24,650 bases of DNA from a virus, in IMG/VR virus record IMGVR_UViG_3300021356_000158, positions 1-24,650 of that record, one strand, 5' to 3'. A program made the position numbers and the translations under genes. Below, piece by piece: positions 14,291 through 23,470 of the stretch. The number at the start of each line of letters is the position of its first letter. Position 1 is the stretch's first letter. The notes under the pieces are model-generated. The model saw nothing but the letters and a program-made list of their open reading frames with translations, was not told the origin of the DNA and did not search any database.

Positions 14291-14319
14291 TTGACATTTG
14301 ACCAAAAATGTGCTATAAT
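14291..14319 (+). promoter_or_regulatory. Second perfect sigma70-type promoter with extended -10
   Basis: TTGACA at 14291-14296 and TATAAT at 14314-14319 are 17 bases apart, and TGC precedes the -10 box, giving an extended -10. The expected start is near 14326, about 20 bases before the tail adaptor gene. A perfect 12-base palindrome, GTACATATGTAC at 14321-14332, lies across the predicted start point and could be an operator. Confidence 0.85.
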
Positions 14320-14346
14320 AGTACATATGTACTTTAAGGTATTCTC

Positions 14347-14991
14347 ATGACATATTTAGAACTTGTCAATAATGTTTTGAAACGCTTACGAGAGCGTACC
14401 GTAGCAACGATAGATGAAACTACGTACTCTACGTTAATTGGTGTTTTAATCAATGACGCTAAAACCGAAGTAGAAAACGCTTGGAACTGGTCTGCGTTAC
14501 GTCAAACATTAACGCTAACGACAACTTCTGGTGTGTTCAACTACGAACTTAACGGAACTGGTAATAACTTTAGCGTCATGGATGTTGTTAACGATTCCGG
14601 TGATTTTTTTATGGAATACCGTACTCAACACGATTTTAACCAGTTTTATCTCAATCAAACTCCTGCTAGCGGCAACCCAAGATACTACAATTTTAATGGT
14701 GTTTCTGCTGACGGAGACACATTAGTTGATGTATATCCCAAACCTGATACAATCTACACAATTTACTTTAACATTATTCAACGTACTGGTGATCTATCTG
14801 CAGGTACAGATAAACTGACTGTCCCATCTTTGCCTGTTTCGTTACTTGCATATGCTAAAGCAATTGAAGAGCGTGGCGAAGACGGTGGAGTTGCTAGTAC
14901 ATCAGCTTACGCTACTGCCACTCGTGTGTTAAACGATGCAATTGCTCAAGATGCCCAAAGGCACACTGAAGAACTAGAATGGGTTGTATAG
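14347..14991 (+). CDS. Tail tubular protein A-like adaptor
   Basis: In podoviruses this protein forms the ring under the portal that joins the head to the short tail. The 214-residue protein starts MTYLELVNNVLKRLRERTVA. It contains LINDAKTEVENAWNWSALR at 34-52, the helical signature of T7 gp11-type adaptors and their marine relatives. It has a beta-rich middle (YPKPDTIYTIYFNI) and a C-terminal helix with AKAIEERGEDGG. AAGG precedes ATG 14347 and the strong promoter is about 30 bases upstream. The nozzle gene starts immediately after its TAG. T7 gp11 has 196 residues, so the length fits. Confidence 0.82.
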   Translation: MTYLELVNNVLKRLRERTVATIDETTYSTLIGVLINDAKTEVENAWNWSALRQTLTLTTTSGVFNYELNGTGNNFSVMDVVNDSGDFFMEYRTQHDFNQFYLNQTPASGNPRYYNFNGVSADGDTLVDVYPKPDTIYTIYFNIIQRTGDLSAGTDKLTVPSLPVSLLAYAKAIEERGEDGGVASTSAYATATRVLNDAIAQDAQRHTEELEWVV

Positions 14992-16596
14992 ATGGCTAGA
15001 CCGTTACAAGCACTCAGTATTGCCGCACCGGGGTTTTTTGGTTTAAACACCCAAGAATCCGGTATTACCCTTGAAAGTGGTTTTGCACTGACTGCTAATA
15101 ACTGCATTATTGACAAGTATGGACGCTTAGGTGCTCGTAAGGGTTGGCGTTATGTAACGTCCACGGGCGGCTCTGGAGTCAATCTATTAGGTGCCCATCG
15201 GTTTATTGATATTGAAGGCACTGAAACCATTTTATCGTGGTCTGCGACGAAGTTTTACAAAGGCACTACAACTCTTACTGAGATTACTCCTACATCTGAT
15301 AATACGTTTACTGAAGGCAACTGGCAGTGTGTAACACTTAACGATAAAGCGTATTATTTCCAACGTGGCTATAAGCCAATGGTTTATGATCCGGTTGCAG
15401 GAACTATTACTGACGTAGAAGACGAAAGCTCCTACAGTGGCCGTAGTATCAATGGAACTACTCAGGCACCCCCGGGTAATACTGTTATGTCTGCCTATGG
15501 ACGCTTGTGGACTGCAGACATTCAAGACCCTAGCGATAGTTCATACTATAATAAAATGACTGTTTACTGGTCTGATCTGTTAGATGGTGCAGATTGGAAC
15601 ACAGGTTCTGCAGGTTCAATAGACCTTTCAGCGATACTTGTAAACGGCACAGACGAGATTGTAGGCTTTGGTGCTCAGAATGGGCAGTTTATTGTATTCT
15701 GTAAACGTAACATTGTCGTATTTGCTGACGGTTCTGCTGACGCATCTTTTGATCCTGCTACATTAAGACTTGTAGAAGTCATTAGTCGTGTTGGTTGTGT
15801 TGCTAGAGACAGTATACAAAACACAGGTATTGATATCTTCTTCTTGTCTGAAGATGGCCTAAGAAGCCTTGGACGTGTTATCCAAGAAAAGTCACTGCCA
15901 ATGCGTGATTTGTCTAAAAACGTTAGAGATGATATTGTAGATCTTACTGCATCAGAAACTACAGCAGACATAAAATCTGTATATTCTGAAGATAACGCAT
16001 TTTATCTTTTGTTGTTCCCAAGTGTTACTCAAGTATATTGTTTTGATACTCGTGCTCCGTTGCAAGATGGTTCCCTTAGGGTTACTATTTGGGATACTCA
16101 AAATCAAACCAATATGTTATCTTTAGCAAACTCTGTTTACTTTACTCAAACTGATGGGCTTGCGGAGTACTTTGGCTATACAGACAATTCTGCAAGATAT
16201 ACCTTTCAGTACTTTACGAATTACTTTGACTTTGGCAACTCGTCAACAACTAAAATTCTAAAACGCATTGCTACTACAGTTATCGGCGGGGTAGGTGAGT
16301 CATTTATTTTTAAATCTGCTTTTGATTACTCTGATGACTATACATCATACCCTGCAGTGCTAGAAGATCTAGCTATTGCAGAATACGGAATTGCTGAGTT
16401 TGGGGCAAATGGAGCAACCACGCCAGATGATCCCACTCCTGCAGAGTACACAAGTGGAACTATTTCAGATATTGTAAGACTTCCGGGGTCAGGATCAGGT
16501 AGTATCCTTCAGGTTGGTTTTGAAGCTAACCTCGATGGTGCAGAAATATCAATTCAAAAATTGGATGTATACGTAAAACAAGGTAGGATTCTTTAA
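14992..16596 (+). CDS. Tail tubular protein B-like nozzle
   Basis: The 534-residue protein begins MARPLQALSIAAPGFFGLNT, a start typical of the nozzle protein of marine podoviruses. It then has repeated beta-rich segments with aromatic and Asn/Asp-rich turns, such as AYYFQRGYKPMVYDP and GAQNGQFIVFCKRNIVVFAD, compatible with the beta-propeller of T7 gp12 and P22 gp10-like nozzles. It follows the adaptor gene without a gap, which is the standard adaptor-nozzle pair. T7 gp12 is larger (794 residues), so this is a short member of the group. Its stop overlaps the start of the tail collar gene. Confidence 0.75.
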   Translation: MARPLQALSIAAPGFFGLNTQESGITLESGFALTANNCIIDKYGRLGARKGWRYVTSTGGSGVNLLGAHRFIDIEGTETILSWSATKFYKGTTTLTEITPTSDNTFTEGNWQCVTLNDKAYYFQRGYKPMVYDPVAGTITDVEDESSYSGRSINGTTQAPPGNTVMSAYGRLWTADIQDPSDSSYYNKMTVYWSDLLDGADWNTGSAGSIDLSAILVNGTDEIVGFGAQNGQFIVFCKRNIVVFADGSADASFDPATLRLVEVISRVGCVARDSIQNTGIDIFFLSEDGLRSLGRVIQEKSLPMRDLSKNVRDDIVDLTASETTADIKSVYSEDNAFYLLLFPSVTQVYCFDTRAPLQDGSLRVTIWDTQNQTNMLSLANSVYFTQTDGLAEYFGYTDNSARYTFQYFTNYFDFGNSSTTKILKRIATTVIGGVGESFIFKSAFDYSDDYTSYPAVLEDLAIAEYGIAEFGANGATTPDDPTPAEYTSGTISDIVRLPGSGSGSILQVGFEANLDGAEISIQKLDVYVKQGRIL

Positions 16597-17633
16597 TGAG
16601 TAACTATACGCAACTAACCAATTTTGCAACTAAAGATAATCTTGCCAGTGGAAACGCCAATAAGATTATCAAGGGTGCAGAAATCAATGCTGAATTTGTC
16701 GCAATTGAAACAGCAGTCAACAGTAAAGCTGATATTGAATCACCTACATTTACAGGAGATCCTGCGGCACCCACACAATCTTCATCTGATGATTCAACTA
16801 AACTAGCAACCACAGCGTTTGTACAGACTGCTGTAGGGGCATTGGTAACTATTCCATCAGGAATGATTGCACCTTATGCAGGGCCTTCAGACGGAAGCCA
16901 TACAGCACCCACAGGGTGGTTCTTGTGTTATGGTCAGGCAGTCAGTCGTACAACGTATGCGGCACTGTTTACAGCCATTGGAACTACTTACGGTACTGGT
17001 GATGGATCAACTACCTTTAACCTTCCTGATCTCCGTGGACGCACCATTGCCGGTGTTGACGACATGGGAGGCTCTGCGGCTTCGCGTCTAACAGGTGACA
17101 ATGGAGCCTCTACAGCAACTGCAGATTCCAATGGATCATTTACGAGTGCTACAAACATTCTTGTAGATGGTAATAGCGGTACAATTGTCCTTGGCATGAA
17201 AGTAACTGGCACAGGAATTTCTAGTGAAGTTACAGTCGTTAAGATTAACAGTCAGACAGACATTGTGTTGTCCTCCGCAGTTACTATTACAGATGACACT
17301 GCACTGACATTTGCATTTGATGGGGCTATTCTTGGTTCTGCCGGTGGTGAAAGTACTCATTTATTAACAAGTGCTGAGTCTGGTGAACCGGGCCACAACC
17401 ATACTTTAAATGAAACGCCTCATAGTCACCCCATGACTACTTCTCCGCAGTCAGCCTCAGACGGACCATTCAATAGAATTAGAAGCACGACTGAAGGGCA
17501 GGGTACCGCTACAAAATCAACTAGCACAGCTAGTACAGGCATCACAATAGACGCTGTAGCCGCCGCAGACGCATCATCCGCACACAACATTATTCAGCCC
17601 ACGTTAGTGCTGAATTACATTATTAAACAGTAA
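16596..17633 (+). CDS. Tail collar domain fibre protein
   Basis: The 345 residues are in clear modules. The N-terminal part is helical and contains ADIESPTFTGDPAAPTQ and STKLATTAFVQTAV, a repeat known from phage fibres. A phage tail collar domain (PF07484 type) lies at about 90-155, with GWFLCYGQAVSRTTYAALF and FNLPDLRGR. An inserted beta domain is at about 176-241. The metal-binding type HxH motifs HNH (267-269) and HSH (276-278) follow, as in T4 gp12-like short fibres. The end AHNIIQPTLVLNYIIKQ is the classic C-terminal strand. It would bind host surface glycans. It is coupled to the nozzle gene (TAATG), so it may sit at the tail tip rather than with the collagen fibre. Confidence 0.85.
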   Translation: MSNYTQLTNFATKDNLASGNANKIIKGAEINAEFVAIETAVNSKADIESPTFTGDPAAPTQSSSDDSTKLATTAFVQTAVGALVTIPSGMIAPYAGPSDGSHTAPTGWFLCYGQAVSRTTYAALFTAIGTTYGTGDGSTTFNLPDLRGRTIAGVDDMGGSAASRLTGDNGASTATADSNGSFTSATNILVDGNSGTIVLGMKVTGTGISSEVTVVKINSQTDIVLSSAVTITDDTALTFAFDGAILGSAGGESTHLLTSAESGEPGHNHTLNETPHSHPMTTSPQSASDGPFNRIRSTTEGQGTATKSTSTASTGITIDAVAAADASSAHNIIQPTLVLNYIIKQ

Positions 17634-17644
17634 GAGGTAATCAA

Positions 17645-18559
17645 ATGGCAATCGGGAGTATCATTGGAGGAGCCATTGGAACTAGCTTTGGTCAACCTCA
17701 ATTAGGGGCGGCTTTAGGTGGTCAATTGCTTGATGGTGGTCTCTTTGGGGATTACGGGTCAGGTTCAGCAAGAGAAGCGATTGATAAAGCCGCTGAATTA
17801 TCAGGGGATATACGGTTTAGACCTGTTACGGTCGGTACAACATCTGGTGTAGCCGCTTTAGACCCTCAGGCAGGTGAGTACGGTGTTGCTCTTGCGCCTG
17901 CATACCAGAATATTCTAGGGTCTGCCTTAGGCGGCGCAGGAGGACTTTTTCAACAACTAGCCGCTTTTGATCCCAGACAGCGTGAAAGAGAAATTTTTGA
18001 AGAACAAGTCAGTCTACTTCAGCCTGAGTTTGAAAGACAAGAAGAACGTCTACGCCAAGGTATGTTTGGTACTGGACGCTTAGGTCTACAGCTTGCAGGT
18101 GAAGGCGTGGGTGCCGGTGTAGACTCTGGTATGGTTCAGCCTGATGTATTTGGCTTGGGAACAGCACAGCAACAGACACTTGCTAAACTTGCCGCAGGAT
18201 CTCGTGAGCAAGCCCTAGGAGAAGCCCAACAGCTTGGTCAGCTTGCTCAGGGAATGCTACAGTCTGGTATGTCGATTTCTGAGATGGAACGTCAATTAAT
18301 TTCACTGGGTGTTGACGCAGAAACTGCAAGGTCTGCCGCAGAGTTTGGTGCGGCTAGGGTTCAAATGAGTCCTTATGAGTATTTGTTTAGTTCATCTCAA
18401 GCCCGTAGTCGAGGACAAGGGGACTTTTTCAGTAACCTTTTTGAGGGTTTAGGGGGCTTTGGTCCTGAAGGGGCTGGACGGCCTACTACTACAAATAACC
18501 CATACGGCTCTGGCAGAGGCCCCCAAGGGCCGAGCGAACCTTTAAAACTTTTTGGTTAA
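17645..18559 (+). CDS. Probable ejection protein 1 (Gly-rich internal virion protein)
   Basis: The 304 residues start with a Gly/Ala-rich hydrophobic segment, MAIGSIIGGAIGTSFGQPQL followed by GAALGGQLLDGG. This is the membrane-active N-terminus often seen in podovirus DNA-pilot proteins. A helical Gln/Glu/Arg-rich middle (EREIFEEQVSLLQPEFERQE) follows. The tail is Pro/Gly/Asn-rich and probably disordered. AGGTAA precedes ATG 17645. It is the first of four consecutive genes after the tail genes, the place of T7 gp14-gp16 and P22 gp7/gp20/gp16, whose products leave the virion to form a channel across the envelope. The assignment is by composition and position. Confidence 0.65.
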   Translation: MAIGSIIGGAIGTSFGQPQLGAALGGQLLDGGLFGDYGSGSAREAIDKAAELSGDIRFRPVTVGTTSGVAALDPQAGEYGVALAPAYQNILGSALGGAGGLFQQLAAFDPRQREREIFEEQVSLLQPEFERQEERLRQGMFGTGRLGLQLAGEGVGAGVDSGMVQPDVFGLGTAQQQTLAKLAAGSREQALGEAQQLGQLAQGMLQSGMSISEMERQLISLGVDAETARSAAEFGAARVQMSPYEYLFSSSQARSRGQGDFFSNLFEGLGGFGPEGAGRPTTTNNPYGSGRGPQGPSEPLKLFG

Positions 18560-18570
18560 CGGAAATTACA

Positions 18571-19875
18571 ATGGCTAGAAGAGATCAAGTATTATCATTA
18601 TTCGGTGCAAGTCCTGCTCAGATTCTTCAACAGATGCGTGAAGAAGAACAAGTCCGAATGGCTCAAATGCGTAGCCCTGAGGCTAAAGTCGGATTTGGCC
18701 TTGGACGTGCAATAGGGCGAGCGTTTGGCGGAGAAGACCCTAGGGTTAAACAAGCACGTCAAAGGCAATCACTAATTCAACAAGGGCTTGCTGACGCAAG
18801 ACAAGCACAAGCTCAGGCACAAGCTCAAAAACAAGCCGTGTTAGATGAACGCTTAGGTGGTCTTGAGGGTGCAATGTTGTCTGAAACAACAGGACGTGGT
18901 GCGCTCCCAGAGATCCAACAACCTGCTCCTAGTCGAGAAGAAGTTATGATGCGTGACCTTGATAGTAGAGCACAACAATTTGATGCAATAGCAACTCGTT
19001 TAGAAAGCGTACCGGGTTTTGAAGAACAAGCTAATATGGCGCGTAATAAAGCTACAGAAGCTCGCTTAGGTGTCTTCAGCCTACAAAAGACCCTTGCAGA
19101 CATTGAGAAGTCACGCCGTGGTGCGGCTCCTAAGTACCAAGAGATCAAAGAAGGTGACGAGATTGTTACCTATCGTGTTGATGCTGACGGTACACGGACT
19201 GAGGTTGCTCGTGGGCCTCGCTACAAGCCTGAGGGTACTAAGGTAGACGTTACGATTGACAAACCAACACAAAAGTTCCTTGAAAAACTTGGTGGTGGTC
19301 TTTCAGAGGGCTACACAGCCTCACTTCAGGGCACTCGTACTGCCATGAAGTCCCTTGCGACAATTGATCGTATGGACAAACTCTTGGACACTGGACAGGT
19401 GATTACAGGTTCTGGTGCTGAGTTTATCAAGAATGCAACCAAGGTGCTTAACAAGCTAGGATTTACTGACAGTGATCGTCCTGCGGCAACAGAAGAATTC
19501 TTTTCCGCCAGTGCAGGTCAGACACTTCAGCTTCTGCAGACAGGTGCTCTTGGTACAGGTAACTCGATTACTGAGGCCGATAAAGAGTTTATGCGTCAGG
19601 TTGCAGGTAACGAACTATCATTGGACGAAAATGCAATTCGTCGTATCAACCGCATCAACCGTCAGGTCACTGGTGCATCAATGATCTTTCACAATATGCT
19701 TGTCGATGATATTAAGTTGTCATTCCCTGATGAGCAAATTAACTTACGAAAAGTTGAGGTTCCTTATGATCGCCTAGGGTTTGAACGAGCACAAAACCCT
19801 CAGACAAATGAAATTATCTATCTTGATCCTTATCGTGGAATGTATGTAAGAGCAGACGGAACACCTGTTCAATAG
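18571..19875 (+). CDS. Probable ejection protein 2 (coiled-coil internal virion protein)
   Basis: A 434-residue, largely helical protein starting MARRDQVLSLFGASPAQILQ. It has Gln/Ala/Arg-rich coiled-coil stretches at about 70-95 (QAQAQAQAQKQAV) and 120-180. A more structured C-terminal half contains GGLSEGYTASLQGTRTAMKS and GALGTGNSITEADKEFM. The latter segment resembles a helical domain seen in several phage internal proteins, but I cannot name it. No peptidoglycan-cleaving motif is visible. It lies in the four-gene ejection block. It may form a layer of the trans-envelope channel or the internal core. Confidence 0.62.
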   Translation: MARRDQVLSLFGASPAQILQQMREEEQVRMAQMRSPEAKVGFGLGRAIGRAFGGEDPRVKQARQRQSLIQQGLADARQAQAQAQAQKQAVLDERLGGLEGAMLSETTGRGALPEIQQPAPSREEVMMRDLDSRAQQFDAIATRLESVPGFEEQANMARNKATEARLGVFSLQKTLADIEKSRRGAAPKYQEIKEGDEIVTYRVDADGTRTEVARGPRYKPEGTKVDVTIDKPTQKFLEKLGGGLSEGYTASLQGTRTAMKSLATIDRMDKLLDTGQVITGSGAEFIKNATKVLNKLGFTDSDRPAATEEFFSASAGQTLQLLQTGALGTGNSITEADKEFMRQVAGNELSLDENAIRRINRINRQVTGASMIFHNMLVDDIKLSFPDEQINLRKVEVPYDRLGFERAQNPQTNEIIYLDPYRGMYVRADGTPVQ

Positions 19876-19883
19876 GAGACCCA

Positions 19884-21389
19884 ATGGCACAATTACCTCC
19901 CGGATTTGTCAAAATGCCACAGGCAGGCCCTACGCCTCCAGTGGCACCTCAGACACCTCAGCAAGCACAACAACTTCCCATGCCCTCTATGGGCCCTCAG
20001 GTTGCCCCTCAGGTTGCTTCTGGTAACGTTCCCTCTGGCTTTGAAGCAATGCCTCAGGAAGTTCCTACACGAGCACAAGACCCAGACTATCTTGATCGTA
20101 TGGGTAACATCATGGAAAGCCGTGAGCAACGTATGGAACGTGCTTATCAAGCGGCTCAGTCCGGTGACATTGGCTACGGTCAAATGTTTATTACTCAAAT
20201 GGGTGCGGCCATTGGAGCACTTGCGGAACTCACAGGCGAAACTATCTTCACTGTGTTAAGCCAGATGACTCCTGATGATGCTAAGTCGTATTTGAAAGAG
20301 ATTGTAGCGGCGGGTGGGTCTGAGCTTTTGAAGTCTGAAGAAGCAAAGGAAGCCTTGGAGTGGTATGAGAACTTATCACCAAACCAAAAAGACTTCATGC
20401 TAAGTACGTTAGACTTGACATTGGCAGGGCCTTTAGCAAACGTTGTAGGGCTTCCTCTGAAGGGTTCTAAGAAGTTCCCAGATGCCCTAGGCCCTCAGAC
20501 TGCTGTAGCAGGCGAGAAAAAAGGTCTGGCAGAGATGATTTTAAGCCACAAGGCGGCAGACCGTGCGGCTCGCTTTGGTGAAAAACTATCACCCTATGAT
20601 AACGGTATCCTTAACACAGCTATTAGCCTAGGTATCAAAGCAAGTGATAATCCTGCTACAATGATTCCTGTGTTCCAAAGGGAAGTCAACAAACTAACTA
20701 CCAAGATCACTGGACAACTCAAGAAGGCCAAAAACAAAGGCATGAGAATGAGTAAAGGTCAGATTGCAACCAAGGTAGAAGACGCACTACGGCAGTTCGT
20801 CAAAAAAAATGCAGAGTTTGAGGACTTTGCAGAACTGAGTAACATTGTCTCAAAAGCAGAAGAAGTGTTCGCTACAGCAAACAAAACGTTCGATGGGACA
20901 CCTGAGGGACTCTATCGTCTACGACAGAGCATGGATAAGATTGCTGAGAATGTATTTGACAAGAACTTATTTGAAGGCTCTAAGTTGGGCCTAGATGTCG
21001 TAAGGGTTGTCCGTAACACGCTAAACGAACAACTTGACGCGATGGTTCCGGGCGTAAGAGATACTCTACGTCGTCAGCACTATGCTATCGAAGGTAAGCT
21101 CAATGCTAAACAGTTTGGTATTCAGGATACAAAGCCAAAAGGTATTGCTAAGGTGCTTAACTTTGTTGAACGTCACCCAATTTTGACAGGTAGTGCAGTC
21201 TCTGGCGGTGGTATGCTTAGTAACATCTCACCAACTGCGGCAACAACTGCGGGAATCGGCTTAGGACTCTATGGACTTGCACAGCCCGGTGGTCGTGCTC
21301 TTGCAGGAGAGGCACTTACCCAAGGTACACGAGGAACTGCCTTTGAAGCAGGAAAAATGGTTCCTGAGTTGATTGAGGAGCAACAATAG
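19884..21389 (+). CDS. Probable ejection protein 3 (internal virion protein)
   Basis: The 501 residues begin with a Pro/Gln-rich disordered region containing two imperfect copies of a short motif, PPGFVKMPQ and PSGFEAMPQ. Amphipathic and hydrophobic helices follow (FITQMGAAIGALAELTGETI, about 98-117). There is a long helical middle with KVEDALRQFVKKNAEFEDFA. A Gly/Ala/Thr-rich segment near 435-465 (AATTAGIGLGLYGLA) could insert in a membrane. AGGAG lies six bases before ATG 19884. The mix of disorder, helices and membrane-active segments matches ejected proteins of podoviruses. No enzymatic domain is recognised. Confidence 0.62.
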   Translation: MAQLPPGFVKMPQAGPTPPVAPQTPQQAQQLPMPSMGPQVAPQVASGNVPSGFEAMPQEVPTRAQDPDYLDRMGNIMESREQRMERAYQAAQSGDIGYGQMFITQMGAAIGALAELTGETIFTVLSQMTPDDAKSYLKEIVAAGGSELLKSEEAKEALEWYENLSPNQKDFMLSTLDLTLAGPLANVVGLPLKGSKKFPDALGPQTAVAGEKKGLAEMILSHKAADRAARFGEKLSPYDNGILNTAISLGIKASDNPATMIPVFQREVNKLTTKITGQLKKAKNKGMRMSKGQIATKVEDALRQFVKKNAEFEDFAELSNIVSKAEEVFATANKTFDGTPEGLYRLRQSMDKIAENVFDKNLFEGSKLGLDVVRVVRNTLNEQLDAMVPGVRDTLRRQHYAIEGKLNAKQFGIQDTKPKGIAKVLNFVERHPILTGSAVSGGGMLSNISPTAATTAGIGLGLYGLAQPGGRALAGEALTQGTRGTAFEAGKMVPELIEEQQ

Positions 21390-21391
21390 TA

Positions 21392-23242
21392 ATGGCGAAT
21401 GCATTAGACAGGATTGCAAGTAACCCTACGCTATTCCCAGAGCAGGTAACTGATAAAGTTTTTGGTGATAACTTTATAAGCCGTAATACACGGGAGATGG
21501 GGTCAGGAATCCTAAGCGCATTTACTAATATTCCATCAGATTTATACCGCATTGGGTCTCAATATGGATCAAGTGATCCCCGTGTGCGTAGAAACCCACT
21601 GGAAGTGGCCTTAGGTGTCGGCAATGCTCTGATTGGTAAGCCCTTAGGTACACTCTTTAGTGCCGTGACACCCGGTGTTCCTGACTTTATTGCAGAACCT
21701 GCAGGACGGGCCTTTGAATCCACAGGTATTCCCCAAGCTATCGGTGAGTTAGCACAAGAAAACCCTAGACTCTTTAGAGGTATTGAAGAAGCAGGTGGTT
21801 CTATCCCGTTCTTACGTGGAGCCGTTGGAGGTATCCAAGGGCTACAGCGTCTATCTCAGAACTTAGTGAATAACTTACAACGTAGTCCTGAAACACAGTT
21901 CTACTTGAACCGTTCTAAAGCTGAAGAAATTGCTAAGAGAAAAAATCCTGACCTTAAGGGTACTGCATTAGACAATGCAATTCAGCGCGTACAGACAGTC
22001 TCCCGTATCAAAGCAACCCAAAGTGGACTGTCAGAAGGAATTGGTAATTTCATCAAGCAGTCGTTTAGTCCTCAACAGATGGCTGAGTTTAACCAAAGGG
22101 GTGTAAGTCAGACTGCAATTAATCTAGCCAACAATCCTAATGCAAGTCCTGCGGAGTTATTTGGTCAGTTTGCTTATGAAGCTCTAGTAGGTAAAGGATT
22201 CCAGAACCTGAAACCGATCTTGAAAAAGCTCGATAATGAATACTTTACGCACACAGGGATTGCTTCAGTAGATCAGTTTAAGAAGTTTGCTAAAGGTGTA
22301 GACGATAAAGATGCAGAGGCATTCTATCGAACAATTATGGCATCTCAGGGTGTGTCTAACCCGCAACGGACAATCCTTGTTGCTAGACAGCCAACACAAA
22401 CGTCAAAATCAGGTCAGTTACGCCAACTAGCAGGATCAGCGGGTAAAGTACCTAAGGCATTGCCTACGATTTTCCCGTTAGCAAAGCCTCACACAGCGGA
22501 GACGTTTCTACGTGCACACAAAGTAGCTTCTAGGGCTCGACCAAACAAGGCTTTGTCTGTAGAGCAATCAAATGCAATTACACAGGCATTTAAGAACAAT
22601 CCTGAGCTTTCAACGATTACTGACCCTGAGCAACTAAAGGTGGCTCTCGCAAACAGCTTACCAAAAGGTCAAAAGTTCCCTGTCAATCGTATTGTCAACG
22701 ATGTGACATTTAACTCTAAGCAGACAGGTTTCAAATCTAACGCTGAGTTACGCAAGGCATTAGAGGCTAAGATTGGTAATCGTGATGATATGCGTATCAT
22801 TACTAACTCAACTCAGAAAGACTTACCTGAGAATGAGCGAGACATCTTCATCACCACCTCAGAAGTCAGTGATGCGTTTGAGTTAGGTGGTGTTGGTATT
22901 GTCTACCGTGTTAAGCCAAATGGTCAGATGAGTGCTATTATTCACGACACTAATGATCTTTTTGGTTTTGATGCTCCGGGGTCATTAAAGACTGTAGTAG
23001 CAACCCCACCAATCACTAAGAGCCTAATCAATATGAAGCAACCTGCCGCTGTGGTTGACATGCCTGACGCTTCTGAAGCAGTGCAGGAGATTGCTGAAGA
23101 ACTCAGGACTCCTGTGAACCCTACAGCAAGGGACTATGCTGATGTCGGTGCTAACATTGGAGCCACGACAGCGGCTATAGGCGGATTACTCGTTGATGAT
23201 CCCACGACTGAAGAAGACCCCTTAGCCCCAACTATTGAATAA
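21392..23242 (+). CDS. Probable ejection protein 4 (largest internal virion protein)
   Basis: The 616 residues start MANALDRIASNPTLFPEQVT. A region with alternating Gly-rich hydrophobic stretches follows (LGVGNALIGKPLGTLFSAVT and PFLRGAVGGIQGLQ). The centre contains KAEEIAKRKNPDLKGTALDN. The C-terminal part is more globular and includes RDIFITTSEVSDAFELGGVG, a beta-rich patch. The last residues, from GANIGATTAAIGGLLVDD, form a short hydrophobic stretch before an acidic tail. No transglycosylase signature of the T7 gp16 type is visible, so if the phage ejects a peptidoglycan hydrolase it is not obvious here. It ends the structural block, seven bases before a hairpin. Confidence 0.6.
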   Translation: MANALDRIASNPTLFPEQVTDKVFGDNFISRNTREMGSGILSAFTNIPSDLYRIGSQYGSSDPRVRRNPLEVALGVGNALIGKPLGTLFSAVTPGVPDFIAEPAGRAFESTGIPQAIGELAQENPRLFRGIEEAGGSIPFLRGAVGGIQGLQRLSQNLVNNLQRSPETQFYLNRSKAEEIAKRKNPDLKGTALDNAIQRVQTVSRIKATQSGLSEGIGNFIKQSFSPQQMAEFNQRGVSQTAINLANNPNASPAELFGQFAYEALVGKGFQNLKPILKKLDNEYFTHTGIASVDQFKKFAKGVDDKDAEAFYRTIMASQGVSNPQRTILVARQPTQTSKSGQLRQLAGSAGKVPKALPTIFPLAKPHTAETFLRAHKVASRARPNKALSVEQSNAITQAFKNNPELSTITDPEQLKVALANSLPKGQKFPVNRIVNDVTFNSKQTGFKSNAELRKALEAKIGNRDDMRIITNSTQKDLPENERDIFITTSEVSDAFELGGVGIVYRVKPNGQMSAIIHDTNDLFGFDAPGSLKTVVATPPITKSLINMKQPAAVVDMPDASEAVQEIAEELRTPVNPTARDYADVGANIGATTAAIGGLLVDDPTTEEDPLAPTIE

Positions 23243-23248
23243 AAAGAA

Positions 23249-23264
23249 GCCCTCCTAAGAGGGC
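23249..23264 (-). terminator. Terminator between converging transcription units
   Basis: A perfect six-pair stem GCCCTC-GAGGGC closes a four-base loop. Read on the - strand it is followed by TTCTTTTTATT, a good T-tract for ending the nrdB transcript. On the + strand the stem is followed by CAAAGAG without a T-tract, so it should stop structural-gene transcripts less well. Confidence 0.75.
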
Positions 23265-23284
23265 CAAAGAGTCATGCCCAATCC

Positions 23285-23470
23285 CTACTCAAAAATGTCG
23301 TAGATATCCCCTATCATAATTTTGCATAGGGGGATATTGATTACAAAACCATCAAAGAAGTACACATTGGCATCTTCAATGTCTTCTCCGTCCTTCCAAC
23401 CTAACACAGGCTGACTTTGGACTGTCTCTGCAGACAGCCCGAATACATTGTGAAATCTAGCGGTGACCAC
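23285..23470 (-). CDS. Hypothetical 61-residue protein downstream of nrdB
   Basis: A frame on the - strand ends at 23285. I chose the GTG start at 23470, which has AAGGAG ten bases upstream and overlaps the preceding gene by 14 bases. An ATG at 23530 in the same frame would add 20 residues but overlaps that gene by more than 70 bases. The protein, VTARFHNVFGLSAETVQSQP then KDGEDIEDANVYFFDGFVIN, is acidic with a beta-rich end IMIGDIYDIFE. It is not recognised. It is the last gene of the nrdB unit before the terminator. Confidence 0.55.
   Translation of the reverse strand: MVTARFHNVFGLSAETVQSQPVLGWKDGEDIEDANVYFFDGFVINIPLCKIMIGDIYDIFE

Noticed and set aside
15546-15551. TATAAT sequence in the nozzle gene as a promoter
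   Set aside because: There is no matching -35 box at proper spacing and it lies well inside a coding region.
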